From Halalkalibacterium ligniniphilum (GTDB lineage: Bacteria; Bacillota; Bacilli; Bacillales; Bacillaceae_D), in NCBI RefSeq assembly GCF_000334155.1, contig NZ_ANNK01000169.1, positions 1 through 64,000 of the forward strand: a stretch of DNA of 64,000 nucleotides. The letters are read 5' to 3'. Numbering within the stretch: the stretch's first letter is position 1; each line of letters begins with the position of its first letter. Under the pieces are notes generated by a model that was not told the DNA's origin, searched no databases, and saw nothing but the letters and a program-made list of their open reading frames with translations. Both the position numbers and the translations under genes were made by a program. Below, in pieces: positions 1 through 8,141 of this stretch.

Positions 1-10
1 ATTCATTGAC

Positions 11-64
11 GAGATACCTTGTATCTCTTATTACGCTTGGCTTTTGTTCAGTTTTCAAAGAACT
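11..64 (-). promoter_or_regulatory. rRNA operon leader: boxA-like motif and processing stem
   Basis: On the minus strand the motif TTCTTTGAAAACTGAAC (46-64) matches the sequence that Bacillus species carry in the leader just upstream of 16S rRNA and in the 16S-23S spacer. It is followed by a perfect short inverted repeat GAGATAC/GTATCTC (11-27), probably part of the RNase III processing stem. The rRNA gene itself would begin beyond position 1. In B. subtilis an rRNA operon follows pdaB in the same orientation, which agrees. Confidence 0.7.
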
Positions 65-99
65 GTTTTTTTCAATGTCGCCGTTTGACGACTCTTATC

Positions 100-128
100 A
101 TGTTATCAGAACAGCAAAATCACGTCAA
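100..128 (-). promoter_or_regulatory. rRNA operon promoter P2 (sigma-A type)
   Basis: -35 TTGACG (123-128), 17-base spacer, -10 TAACAT (100-105), reading out of the window on the minus strand. It lies about 40 bases upstream of the boxA-like leader and 77 bases downstream of a second, similar promoter. Tandem P1/P2 promoters of this kind are usual for Bacillus rRNA operons. The assignment to rRNA is inferred from the leader. Confidence 0.65.
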
Positions 129-181
129 CACTTTTTTATCAAAAATTTGAATGAAATGCTCTGTTCGATAAGGTATTTTCA

Positions 182-210
182 AATATATCACGGACAAGGT
201 ATTGCGTCAA
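182..210 (-). promoter_or_regulatory. rRNA operon promoter P1 (sigma-A type)
   Basis: -35 TTGACG (205-210), 17-base spacer, -10 TATATT (182-187). It is the upstream member of the tandem pair and lies just past the stop codon of the small gene at 240-464, so transcripts of that gene may run on into the rRNA leader. Confidence 0.6.
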
Positions 211-239
211 CATCTTTTTCAGGGAAGCACGAAGACTTC

Positions 240-464
240 TTAAGGAGATTTTTTCCGACTATTTAACATGTATTTCAATTGTTCTTTCGGGGAAGCAAGT
301 CGTTTATAGATCCCGAAAACAATTTGATACTTCTCCACGATCGCTCGTTTTACAACCTCATCAATTCGAGGATCCGATAAATCTAAAAGTAACTCCTCCA
401 TTTCCCTTTTTAGTAAGTATTCAATCTCAAGTGTTTCTTTATGATTTAGTAAAAACCCTAGCAT
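240..464 (-). CDS. small conserved hypothetical protein, 74 aa
   Basis: I do not recognise a characterised family. The protein is highly charged (many Glu, Lys and Arg), has no membrane segment or signal peptide, and should be mostly alpha-helical. An AGGAAGTGG ribosome-binding site lies a few bases before the ATG. It sits between pdaB, which is divergent, and the rRNA promoters. Small proteins of this type occur beside pdaB in other bacilli as far as I recall, but no function can be given. It could be a chance ORF, but the good start signal and even residue composition speak for a real gene. Confidence 0.55.
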   Translation of the reverse strand: MLGFLLNHKETLEIEYLLKREMEELLLDLSDPRIDEVVKRAIVEKYQIVFGIYKRLASPKEQLKYMLNSRKKSP

Positions 465-623
465 TCAGACCACTTCCTATCTTAAAAGAAAGATTGAATG
501 ACAATTCCTAATCATGCCAAATCGTAATTTGTATTAAGATTATTTTCTAATCCTTTTCTTTTTATTCATATCTTGTCCTCCTATGAATATGTATGAAGTA
601 AATGGCGGTATGGGGGGAGTAAT

Positions 624-1382
624 ATGTTCATATGGGTTTTTCAAGCAAAACATTTAAAGCAATTATCCATTATTATCACCGCTGCATTTTTTTCTGCAGG
701 ACTTCTGTATGTCGAACGCACCCAACTGATGGTCTTTTCGACACCTGATGGACCTCAAGCTTTTTACCGAGCCGAAATCGAAAAAAAAGAAGTTGCCCTG
801 ACATTTAATCTTAGTTGGGGAGAAAAAAGGGTCGAACCCATTCTAGATGTTTTGAAGCAAAAAAAGGTTAATGAGGCGACGTTTTTCGTCTCTGCTTCTT
901 GGGCTGAGCGCTATCCCGATTTACTAGCGAAAATCAAAGAATCAGGTTATGCCATTGGCAGTCACGGCTATCAATACAAAAGCTACACAGCCTGGGAAGA
1001 CGAAAGAATTCGAAAAGACTTACGAACGAGTCAACTCGTGTTAACAGAACTAACAGGAGAAAAGCCTACCCTTTTACGACCGCCAAACGGTGATTTTGAT
1101 AAGCGTGTTCTTCAATTAGCTTCTTCCCTTGACTATACGATTGTACACTGGAGCGTCAACTCTCGAGACTATGAAAACCCAGGAGTCGATGTTATTGTAG
1201 AGGAAGTGGTTAACGAAACGAACCCTGGCGATATCATTTTAATGCACGCTTCTGACTCTGTGAAACAAACCCACAAAGCTCTACCAATTATTATTGATCA
1301 GCTTCGGGAGAAAGGATACGTCTTCCGTTCCGTTGAAGAGCTGATGGCGAATAGTCACGCCAACAGTGAAGAGATCGAATAA
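624..1382 (+). CDS. pdaB: PdaB-type sporulation polysaccharide deacetylase
   Basis: Member of carbohydrate esterase family 4 (NodB fold), needed in B. subtilis to keep spores intact late in sporulation. Residues ~8-27 form an N-terminal membrane anchor. The NodB domain follows (residues ~55-235) with 'GSHGYQYK' (motif 2), 'RPPNGDF' (motif 3), 'SVNSRDYENPG' (motif 4) and 'LMHASD' (motif 5). Motif 1 reads 'TFNLSWG'; the position of the usual catalytic Asp is Asn (see findings). Length (252 aa) fits the family. A GGGGGAG site lies 5 bases before the ATG. It is divergent from the small gene on the left and convergent with kbaA. Confidence 0.9.
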   Translation: MFIWVFQAKHLKQLSIIITAAFFSAGLLYVERTQLMVFSTPDGPQAFYRAEIEKKEVALTFNLSWGEKRVEPILDVLKQKKVNEATFFVSASWAERYPDLLAKIKESGYAIGSHGYQYKSYTAWEDERIRKDLRTSQLVLTELTGEKPTLLRPPNGDFDKRVLQLASSLDYTIVHWSVNSRDYENPGVDVIVEEVVNETNPGDIILMHASDSVKQTHKALPIIIDQLREKGYVFRSVEELMANSHANSEEIE

Positions 1383-1409
1383 AGGCCGAGCTAAGCTCGA
1401 CCTTTTTTA
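1383..1409. terminator. bidirectional terminator between pdaB and kbaA
   Basis: Stem AAGGCCGAGC / GCTCGACCTT with a three-base loop. It has a T run on the plus side and an A run on the other, so it can end both convergent transcripts. It overlaps the last codon of kbaA. Confidence 0.75.
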
Positions 1410-2006
1410 GCTACGCTGCAGCCTGTGCAAGACTAACAACTGCCAAGTATTTGCCGTAATTAACGGTGTGAAATAAATCCATAGCCATTTTGGATCGTTG
1501 ACTGTAAGCGCTGGTACCCATTCGATGGATGTCACAACGACAATAAAGAATAGAGCTGGAATAAACGCACCTGCATTTGTATCTTTGCTCTTTACATAAG
1601 CTACAACCAATCCGTAAGCCAAAAGTAAAAGCGGCATAACCATATAGGAAAGAATTGTCTCTTGTTCTGTGGCAAAGGCCATGTAACGCAAATAGATTAA
1701 ATCAAATACAACAAAGGCAATAAGGACGATCTGTACATTATTCCATAGCTTTGCAGACTTAAATAATCCTAGTCCAAAACGGTGAAGCGTTAAATAAGCA
1801 AAAAAGCCCATCTGTGCAATTAAGCTAAATGCAGCACTAATTCCTAAAAGCCATATGAGACCAAAAATGAAGTTCATGAACCCTTCGCTCGTATACATGG
1901 AAAAATCCAGTAGAACCCCGACAAAGGCGCCACTGATGCTCCCGATTAATAATGTGGTAAAAAACAGATAAACGACTTTTCTCGTATTCAAAAGATCTTC
2001 CTCCAT
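1407..2006 (-). CDS. kbaA: KinB-signalling pathway activation protein KbaA
   Basis: Polytopic membrane protein of ~199 aa with about six hydrophobic segments (near residues 12-33, 45-70, 88-110, 120-137, 145-163, 172-190). In B. subtilis KbaA is needed for the sensor kinase KinB to feed the sporulation phosphorelay. The family assignment rests on length, topology, its place between pdaB and gerD, and sequence likeness. The ATG at 2006 has only a weak AAGG site. A TTG five codons downstream (1991) is preceded at 8 bases by a perfect GGAGG and gives an N-terminus 'MNTRKVVYLFF', so it may be the true start. Confidence 0.85.
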   Translation of the reverse strand: MEEDLLNTRKVVYLFFTTLLIGSISGAFVGVLLDFSMYTSEGFMNFIFGLIWLLGISAAFSLIAQMGFFAYLTLHRFGLGLFKSAKLWNNVQIVLIAFVVFDLIYLRYMAFATEQETILSYMVMPLLLLAYGLVVAYVKSKDTNAGAFIPALFFIVVVTSIEWVPALTVNDPKWLWIYFTPLITANTWQLLVLHRLQRS

Positions 2007-2137
2007 CTTTCAACCTTGCTTACATGATTGTATCAATCAGTCCAATAAAAAGCCAGTCGTTCTCAAGAACTGATGCATAAATTCTAACGAAATATCTCAA
2101 ATTAATGACAAAATGAGCGAAAGGGGCAGCAGCAGGC

Positions 2138-2761
2138 ATGAGAACTTCGAAACTGCTCAAAGTTGTTTTTGTCATGATTTTGATTTTATTAGGGGGATGT
2201 GCTGCAACAGAAAACAGTGGCGAAAATGGCCCCGATTATGAAAACACAAAGAAAATGATGGTCGATATGCTTAAAACCGATGAAGGAAAAAAAGCCATTC
2301 AAGAGCTAATGACAGATGAAGAAATGCGTAAGGATTTAGTTATGGATAATGCCTTTATTAAACAGACCATACAGAATACACTCACCTCTGAGGAAGGAAA
2401 AAAGTTCTGGCAAGACACGATGAAAGATCCTGAGTTCGCAAAAACCTTTGCCGAAAGCTTACAGACAGAAAACGAAAAAATAATTAAAGCCTTAATGAAA
2501 GACCCAGAATATCAGCAGATGATGATGGATATCATGAAAAACCCTGAAATGGAGCAGGCTGTTCTCGATCTATTTAAATCAAAGGAGTACCGCCAACAGG
2601 TAATGACCGTCATGTCGGAAGCCTTTGAAAGTCCATTCTTTGTTGCAAAAGTGAACGAAATCCTCTCAAGAGTTGCAGAAAAACAGATGCAAAAGCAAGA
2701 GCAGAGCGGAGGGGGCCAGGAGCAAGGCGAAGGTGAATCCGGCGGAGGTGATGGTTCTTAA
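2138..2761 (+). CDS. gerD: spore germination lipoprotein GerD
   Basis: Signal peptide with lipobox 'LGGC' (Cys ~21), so a lipoprotein. GerD scaffolds the germinant receptors (GerA, GerB and others) into the germinosome cluster in the spore inner membrane. The body (residues ~35-185) is helical, with repeated 'DPE/NPE' and 'MM..M' segments typical of GerD. The tail is rich in Gly, Gln, Glu and Ser and probably disordered. It stands alone on the plus strand between kbaA (divergent) and salA (convergent). The ribosome-binding site is weak. I could not fix the expected forespore (sigma-G) promoter with certainty. Confidence 0.9.
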   Translation: MRTSKLLKVVFVMILILLGGCAATENSGENGPDYENTKKMMVDMLKTDEGKKAIQELMTDEEMRKDLVMDNAFIKQTIQNTLTSEEGKKFWQDTMKDPEFAKTFAESLQTENEKIIKALMKDPEYQQMMMDIMKNPEMEQAVLDLFKSKEYRQQVMTVMSEAFESPFFVAKVNEILSRVAEKQMQKQEQSGGGQEQGEGESGGGDGS

Positions 2762-2765
2762 TAAA

Positions 2766-2826
2766 AAAGGCTGGCTCATGAACTAAGTTCCTAAAAGGGA
2801 CAAAGACTCATGGGCCAGCCTACTTT
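2766..2826. terminator. bidirectional terminator between gerD and salA
   Basis: Arms AGGCTGGCTCATGA and TCATGGGCCAGCCT frame a loop of ~30 bases. A/T runs on both outer sides fit two convergent transcripts. The core resembles 'GGCTGG' repeat hairpins common in bacilli. Confidence 0.7.
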
Positions 2827-3894
2827 TTATTGTTCATTTTTTTTAATCACACGCTTGGCAATCTCGGTATACATTTGACCAATTGGATGGTCTGCCGCAT
2901 AAACGGATGGTGCAAAATCCTCTTCGTCAATGTCAGGCTGTCCAAGTGGAATTTTTCCGAGGATTTCTGTCTTTAACTCTTCTGCTAGACGTTCACCACC
3001 ACCACGACCAAACACATACTCTTTTTCCCCTGTTGTCTTGCTTTCAAAATAAGCCATGTTCTCGACAATACCAAGAATCTCATGGTTCGTCTTAATGGCC
3101 ATTGCACCAGCACGGGCTGCAACAAAGGCTGCTGTCGCATGAGGCGTTGTGACAAGAATTTCTTTCGAATGCGGAAGCATCGTGTGAATATCAAGTGCCA
3201 CATCACCTGTACCTGGTGGTAAATCGAGAATTAAATAATCGAGTTCTCCCCATTCCACCTCTGTGAAGAAATTGTTCAGCATTTTACCTAGCATCGGCCC
3301 TCTCCAAATAACGGGTGCATTATCCTCTACAAAAAACCCCATCGATATGACTTTCACACCGAACCGTTCAACAGGAAAGATTTTGTCTCCCACTACTTTC
3401 GGTCGGGTTTCAATCCCAAACATATCCGGAACACTAAATCCATAAATATCGGCATCAATAATACCGACTCTCTTTCCGAGACGAGCAAGCGTAGTAGCTA
3501 AATTGACAGAAACCGTTGATTTCCCTACTCCACCTTTACCACTTGTCACCGCAATAAAGGTTGTAGGACTATTTGGCGCAAGCAGGGCTGGTCCTTCAAA
3601 AGCTGTTTCTGGCAGCCCTCCCTGCTGAGCGATTTCTTCCTCCGTTAGTTCGTCAAAGCGAAGACCGACAGAATTTGCCCCTTCCCCTTTTAACACATTA
3701 ACGATCTCTTGCTGTACTTCCATCTGTTCAGCCGTACCCGTTTTCGCTAATGCAATCTTCACGCTCACATCGTTATCTTTTAGCTTTATTTCTCTAACGC
3801 CGCCTGTTTCGACAATGCTTTTATTTAAATCGCGGTCTTTGACTCGCTTAAGTGCATTGAGTACAATTTCTTCGGTCAACAACACAGACACCAT
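2827..3894 (-). CDS. salA: Mrp/NBP35-family ATPase SalA
   Basis: P-loop ATPase of the ParA/MinD superfamily. An N-terminal MIP18-like domain (residues ~8-85) is followed by the ATPase domain with deviant Walker A 'TSGKGGVGKST' (~115-125), 'DADIYG', and 'LDLPPGTGD'. The family carries or delivers iron-sulfur clusters. In B. subtilis SalA is also a DNA-binding protein that represses scoC and so raises extracellular protease production. The CxxC pair typical of Fe-S carriers near the C-terminus is not seen here. The start is uncertain: the AAAGG motif abuts the ATG at 3894, and a GTG at 3885 has better spacing. Separate transcript next to cwlD. Confidence 0.88.
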   Translation of the reverse strand: MVSVLLTEEIVLNALKRVKDRDLNKSIVETGGVREIKLKDNDVSVKIALAKTGTAEQMEVQQEIVNVLKGEGANSVGLRFDELTEEEIAQQGGLPETAFEGPALLAPNSPTTFIAVTSGKGGVGKSTVSVNLATTLARLGKRVGIIDADIYGFSVPDMFGIETRPKVVGDKIFPVERFGVKVISMGFFVEDNAPVIWRGPMLGKMLNNFFTEVEWGELDYLILDLPPGTGDVALDIHTMLPHSKEILVTTPHATAAFVAARAGAMAIKTNHEILGIVENMAYFESKTTGEKEYVFGRGGGERLAEELKTEILGKIPLGQPDIDEEDFAPSVYAADHPIGQMYTEIAKRVIKKNEQ

Positions 3895-3961
3895 CCTTTT
3901 ACAGTTATAAGCCTAGTATAGCACAGGCACACATAATACCGTGAATCCGTTTGCACGCTGA

Positions 3962-4678
3962 TTAGGATGTTGGTGTCGGTTCATTCGTATAATAGCGAAT
4001 AATTCCTTGATAAATGGAAGCTGCCACCTTTTGTTGATACGCTTCTGTTTTTAAAAGCTCGGCTTCTGAAGGATTGGATAAAAACCCTGCTTCGACAAGA
4101 ACGCCAGGTATCTCAGCATGCTTGAGCAAAAATACATTGTGAATCGGCTTTGCTAGCCGCTCTGTATTTTCAAGGTTTCGTTTGATTTCATTCTGAATAA
4201 AACGTGCGATTTCTTCATTTTCTGGAATCGCGCGATTGTAAAACGCTTGAAACCCACTCCACCTTGATGAGGCAATCGCATTCAAATGAATACTAACAAA
4301 CATATCTGCACCAGAGCCATTTACCAGCTCCACCCGCCGTTTTAAATCCTGTACTTTTCGTTGTCGAACTTTGCTTGTATTCGGATCAGCTAAATCACGA
4401 TCTTCCTCTCGCGTCATAAGAACGAGCGCACCAGCCTCCTGCAAATAATCCCGTGTCTTGTTACTAATGGATAATGTGATATCTTTCTCAAGGGTTCCTC
4501 CTTGTGAAACCGCGCCTCCATCTATACCTCCGTGTCCGGGGTCAAGGATAATCACTTTTCCTGATAAGGGAAGATTCCACGCAGACCACGAATCATTGCT
4601 AATAAGCTGGTTTTGAACCACTAAGAGCAGCCCAACAACAGCGAGGGCAAACGCTCCTGCTTTTAGCCATCTTTTCAT
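3962..4678 (-). CDS. cwlD: N-acetylmuramoyl-L-alanine amidase CwlD
   Basis: Zinc amidase (Amidase_3). In sporulating bacilli it strips peptide from muramic acid so that muramic-delta-lactam can form in spore cortex, with PdaA acting next. Residues ~5-22 form an N-terminal membrane anchor or signal. The catalytic domain shows 'ILDPGHGGIDGG' (zinc His), 'SIHLNA' (zinc His) and 'VEAGFLSN' (catalytic Glu). I chose the ATG at 4678 because AGGAGGGG lies 6 bases before it and the product (238 aa) then matches CwlD length. A GTG seven codons upstream is the only rival. Follows ybaK, as in B. subtilis. Confidence 0.92.
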   Translation of the reverse strand: MKRWLKAGAFALAVVGLLLVVQNQLISNDSWSAWNLPLSGKVIILDPGHGGIDGGAVSQGGTLEKDITLSISNKTRDYLQEAGALVLMTREEDRDLADPNTSKVRQRKVQDLKRRVELVNGSGADMFVSIHLNAIASSRWSGFQAFYNRAIPENEEIARFIQNEIKRNLENTERLAKPIHNVFLLKHAEIPGVLVEAGFLSNPSEAELLKTEAYQQKVAASIYQGIIRYYTNEPTPTS

Positions 4679-4746
4679 CTCCAACCCCTCCTCGTCCACT
4701 TCTTTCTATATATATTGGGACAAGGATGAATTTATGAAGCGATTTT

Positions 4747-5193
4747 TTAATGCAGCCGTAAGCGGTAGCGTTTTTCACCTTCGTGAAAGCCTCGTTCCCA
4801 CCATCGGTCGACAAAGACTTCCGAAGCGATTTTTAGGGAATCAAGAATAAAATCTGATTCGCTATACCAGCCATGGAGAAGATCGAACACATAATGAGAC
4901 AGCTCTGTTACTTCGTCATGGCAACGTTTTTTTACTTGTTCGATCGTTTCACCAAAATAACCAAATCGGCTGTATTCTGCTCCTAATAAATAGGCATCAA
5001 TGGCCATGTCTGTACAAGGGTCCATCAAAAATGGATGAGTTAAAAAGTGAAAAGGCACAATCGATTGGAATTGCTCCTGAATATCTTTTTTCACATGAAC
5101 TAATTTAAGTTCCCGCAACACCTTACGTTCAAATTTCCACTGCTTTTCTCGCTTCTTCTGAGAGAACGTACTGATAACCGTCACAACACTCAC
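4747..5193 (-). CDS. ybaK: YbaK-like protein (DUF2521)
   Basis: 148-aa soluble protein of a Bacillaceae family of unknown function. It is rich in aromatic residues and His, e.g. 'HFLTHPF', 'HYVFDLLHGWY', 'DRWWERGFHEGEKRYR'. No catalytic motif can be named. It precedes cwlD at 68 bases, the conserved order in bacilli. In B. subtilis the genes rpsI-ybaJ-ybaK-cwlD are contiguous; here ybaJ is missing and 11 kb of accessory DNA separate rpsI from ybaK. A terminal GTGTGAGTGTTG start region lies just after a GGGAG site. Confidence 0.8.
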   Translation of the reverse strand: MSVVTVISTFSQKKREKQWKFERKVLRELKLVHVKKDIQEQFQSIVPFHFLTHPFLMDPCTDMAIDAYLLGAEYSRFGYFGETIEQVKKRCHDEVTELSHYVFDLLHGWYSESDFILDSLKIASEVFVDRWWERGFHEGEKRYRLRLH

Positions 5194-5413
5194 ACTCCCT
5201 TTTTGTCTTTTGTTTTAGTATCAAAAGAGAGCAGGGAGCTCATGCAGTGGAAATCTTGTCGATATTCACCACGTATGAGGGATTGATTTTGTTAACCAAA
5301 CTCAAAACGATCAAATGTATTTAAGTTTTTCATAAAAAAAACGCCTGATGCAACGAACAAGGGGGTTTTTGCATAGAAATGCATAACAAGAAACAAATGA
5401 ACATAACCTAATT

Positions 5414-5914
5414 TTATAAATTAGCACCCAACAATAAGTCGAAAACCAAAAACAAAAAACCGCACATTCCCACTGAAATTCCGAGAGCAATCTTTGGATT
5501 TTCTTTTGAGAAGAGCCAAATGAATGTAAAAAGGAAGAGAAAAACAGCAACGAGGTAATGAAAATAATTAAACAGTAAAACAAAACCGATTAACCAAGAA
5601 AAAATTAATGTGATTTTAAGCAGTTCATTTTCCTTCATGCTTTCTTGCTCTGTTTCAGTCTTTTTGCTTTCATTATGCACGCCCTGTAAAGGCTTTGCAG
5701 TAAAGACACCTTTTTCGACAACAAAAGGGAATAATCTTCGCATTGACGGAAAAGCATCAACTAAAAACTGAATTAAGGCTAAAAAGAAAGCCACTGTCCC
5801 TACGACCAAAGGGAATAATCTAGCATTAGGATTATAGTTAAATACGTCTATCACCAATACAACCATTATCATACAAATGAGCAAAGAAAATAAACTTCTT
5901 CCTGAAAACTTCAA
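5414..5914 (-). CDS. tctB: tripartite tricarboxylate transporter small membrane subunit TctB
   Basis: 166 aa with four predicted membrane helices (~8-28, 35-55, 100-118, 122-160 as a broad pair), the topology of TctB. With TctA it forms the membrane part of a secondary transporter driven by an ion gradient and fed by the binding protein TctC. The linker (~60-98) is hydrophilic and rich in Glu and Lys. It is the last gene of the operon, 43 bases after the hydrolase gene. The usual order is tctC-tctB-tctA; here tctB is at the end and split from tctA by an enzyme gene. No clear terminator follows: only a weak stem ATGCAA/TTGCAT with a T8 run near 5330-5370. Confidence 0.85.
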   Translation of the reverse strand: MKFSGRSLFSLLICMIMVVLVIDVFNYNPNARLFPLVVGTVAFFLALIQFLVDAFPSMRRLFPFVVEKGVFTAKPLQGVHNESKKTETEQESMKENELLKITLIFSWLIGFVLLFNYFHYLVAVFLFLFTFIWLFSKENPKIALGISVGMCGFLFLVFDLLLGANL

Positions 5915-5957
5915 TAAACTTCCCTCCCTCTGCTATCGTTATCTTTGTAAATAACCT

Positions 5958-6590
5958 TCACAGTAACTTGTTTTTCAAATGTTCCAATGATATTACATCA
6001 CCATATTTCATATGAATATCTAAGAGGCTAACTTTATGAGAAAGAGATGATCTGTCCCCTACACATTCCTGAGGTACTAGAACTTTATAATTATAAGAGA
6101 AAGCATCAACAACTGTAGCTCTTACACAACCACTTGTACTCATTCCAGTTACAATTAAGCTATCAACTTGATGATAAATTAACATATCAACTAAATTCGT
6201 ACCGAAAAATCCGCTAGGTCGACGTTTCTGCAAAACAATATCCTCTGGCTCTGGCTTAAGATCTGCCACGATCTCAATCTCTCTCTCAACTTTAGGTACC
6301 CCACCTTTCCAGCGACCGTTACCTGCTTCATATTCTTCCGAAAAGCCTGTGGTATAAATAATGGGAAACCCTTTTTGGCGTACGAAAGGAATAAGCTCTT
6401 TAATATTATTAACGGTTGGATAACCTGCTTCCGAGCTACCTAAACGGTATTCGCTATCTACAAAACCATACGACATGTCAATAATTAAAAGAGCTGGACG
6501 CTCACCTATGCTTATGGTTTCTCTCCCCATGTTTGCTTTATCAAAAGCCTTTTGATCTTTGTCACTCAATAGATCATCCCAAATAGGCAT
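5958..6590 (-). CDS. isochorismatase-family cysteine hydrolase, probable amidohydrolase
   Basis: 210 aa. The catalytic triad of the family is present: Asp in 'LLIIDMSYGF' (~38), Lys in 'LQKRRPSGFFGT' (~120) and the nucleophile Cys in 'GMSTSGCVRATVVDAF' (~155), with the cis-peptide context before it. The pattern is closest to N-carbamoylsarcosine amidohydrolase and maleamate amidohydrolase types, which cleave C-N bonds of small acids and release ammonia. Embedded in the tct operon between tctA (22 bases) and tctB, so it probably acts on the imported carboxylate or a product of it. The exact substrate cannot be read from sequence. The start is preceded by AGGAGG at 6 bases. Confidence 0.85.
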   Translation of the reverse strand: MPIWDDLLSDKDQKAFDKANMGRETISIGERPALLIIDMSYGFVDSEYRLGSSEAGYPTVNNIKELIPFVRQKGFPIIYTTGFSEEYEAGNGRWKGGVPKVEREIEIVADLKPEPEDIVLQKRRPSGFFGTNLVDMLIYHQVDSLIVTGMSTSGCVRATVVDAFSYNYKVLVPQECVGDRSSLSHKVSLLDIHMKYGDVISLEHLKNKLL

Positions 6591-6612
6591 GAAAGTTCCT
6601 CCTTTAAAATCA

Positions 6613-8118
6613 TTATTTCGTTAATGTTATATCTGAATTCTTTCTAGCATTCAATTTGCTCTTAATAAACGGAGCAAATAAAATAAAAATAGCGATTATA
6701 AAGCAAATAAGTGAAATAGGCCTCGTGAAAAATGAGCTTCCTCCAAAAACAATAATCGTCTGTTGGTAATATTGCTGCACCATTGCGCCTAACACAAGAG
6801 CAATGATAAGTGCCACTCTAGAATAGCCATATAATTTCATTATATAACCGACCAACCCAAAAATAAGTGCTACAATAACATCCCCAATGACACCGTTTGT
6901 AGCATACGCACCGATAATCGCTAATACCAAGATAACAGGCGCAATATATGTTGCTTTTATTCTCGTAATCTTGACAAGCGGTATAGCTGTGAACAATACG
7001 AATAAAGTAACGATAACATTGGCAATAAGTAATCCATAAATCAATACTAAAATGACGTCAGGGTTGTCTGTAATCATACGAGGACCTGGTTGGATACCGT
7101 GAATGACAAATGCCCCCAGTAAAACAGCCATATCTAAGTTCCCTGGAATACCAAAAATCAAAGTCGGAACAAGAGAACCCCCATCTTTAGCATTATTTGC
7201 AGATTCTGGAGCAATGACACCACGAATATCTCCCTTACCAAATGTTTCTGGATTTTTTGAAGAAGCTACCGCTTGTCCATAAGCCATAAAATTAGCAATT
7301 GAACCACCAACACCAGGAATCAACCCGACAAATACCCCGACCAAACTGCTTCGCATGAACAAATTAAAATGAAGAAAGACGGCTTTAACTCCATTGAAAA
7401 TACTAGTGTATGAAGCTTTAACCTCTTGGGTTAACAAACCACCTTTTCTGCTCATTAATTGATCTACTGACTCAGCAATGGCAAACAAACCAATTAATAC
7501 TGGTACTAGTTTAATTCCATCCCACAAATAATCAATACCAAACGTATAACGTGTGGCCCCAACAACTGGGTCTAAACCAACAAAAGCAAGCATCAATCCG
7601 ATGCTACACGCAATTAGAGATTTCCACAAAGAACCTTCAGACAAAGCGGAGATCATACATAACCCCATAAACGCGAGCATAAAATATTCTGGATAGGAAA
7701 ATGCTAATACAATTTGGCTACCTACGGGAAGGATTAATGTAAGAGCAATAACCCCAACCACTGCACCAAGCAAAGAAGCAGCTAAAGCTGCACCTATCGC
7801 TTCCCCCGCTTTCCCTTGCTTGGTTAAAGGATATCCATCAAATACAGTAGCGGCATTTTGAGGTGTACCTGGTGTGTTTAATAAAATTGATGTTAAAGAA
7901 CCTCCCAAAGGGACAGCTCCTGAAGCCCCAATTAACATTAATAGTGCATCTGAAGTATCCATACCTATTGTAACAGGAAGAAGGAGTACCAATACTTGTG
8001 GTCCTCCCAATCCTGGTAGGATACCAAATATAATCCCTAAAATTGCACCAAATATAAGATAAAGTAATGAAAACCCAGTAAAAATTTCTGTTAATACTGA
8101 AGGTATCGCTTCTAACAT
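6613..8118 (-). CDS. tctA: tripartite tricarboxylate transporter large permease TctA
   Basis: 501-aa permease with 11-12 membrane helices. Both signature repeats of TctA are visible: 'GILPGLGGPQVLVLLLP' near residue 30-48 and 'GLIPGVGGSIANFMAYGQ' near 265-283, each followed by a 'GG(S/P)' loop and a second conserved stretch ('PLGGSLTSILLNTPG', 'DGGSLVPTLIFGIPG'). It imports di- or tricarboxylates or similar organic acids with TctB and TctC. It follows tctC by 23 bases and precedes the hydrolase by 22, so translation is probably coupled. TctA binds the substrate pore, but specificity lies mainly in TctC. Confidence 0.93.
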   Translation of the reverse strand: MLEAIPSVLTEIFTGFSLLYLIFGAILGIIFGILPGLGGPQVLVLLLPVTIGMDTSDALLMLIGASGAVPLGGSLTSILLNTPGTPQNAATVFDGYPLTKQGKAGEAIGAALAASLLGAVVGVIALTLILPVGSQIVLAFSYPEYFMLAFMGLCMISALSEGSLWKSLIACSIGLMLAFVGLDPVVGATRYTFGIDYLWDGIKLVPVLIGLFAIAESVDQLMSRKGGLLTQEVKASYTSIFNGVKAVFLHFNLFMRSSLVGVFVGLIPGVGGSIANFMAYGQAVASSKNPETFGKGDIRGVIAPESANNAKDGGSLVPTLIFGIPGNLDMAVLLGAFVIHGIQPGPRMITDNPDVILVLIYGLLIANVIVTLFVLFTAIPLVKITRIKATYIAPVILVLAIIGAYATNGVIGDVIVALIFGLVGYIMKLYGYSRVALIIALVLGAMVQQYYQQTIIVFGGSSFFTRPISLICFIIAIFILFAPFIKSKLNARKNSDITLTK

Positions 8119-8141
8119 ATTATCCTCCCACCATTTAAGAA

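Noticed and set aside
4599-4814. 71-aa ORF across the cwlD-ybaK gap
   Set aside because: Shadow frame overlapping cwlD and ybaK starts without its own start signal.
5194-5413. A third copy of the rpsI tail that would make the tct operon part of the same element
   Set aside because: No match to the repeat found between ybaK and tctB; origin of the tct module remains open.
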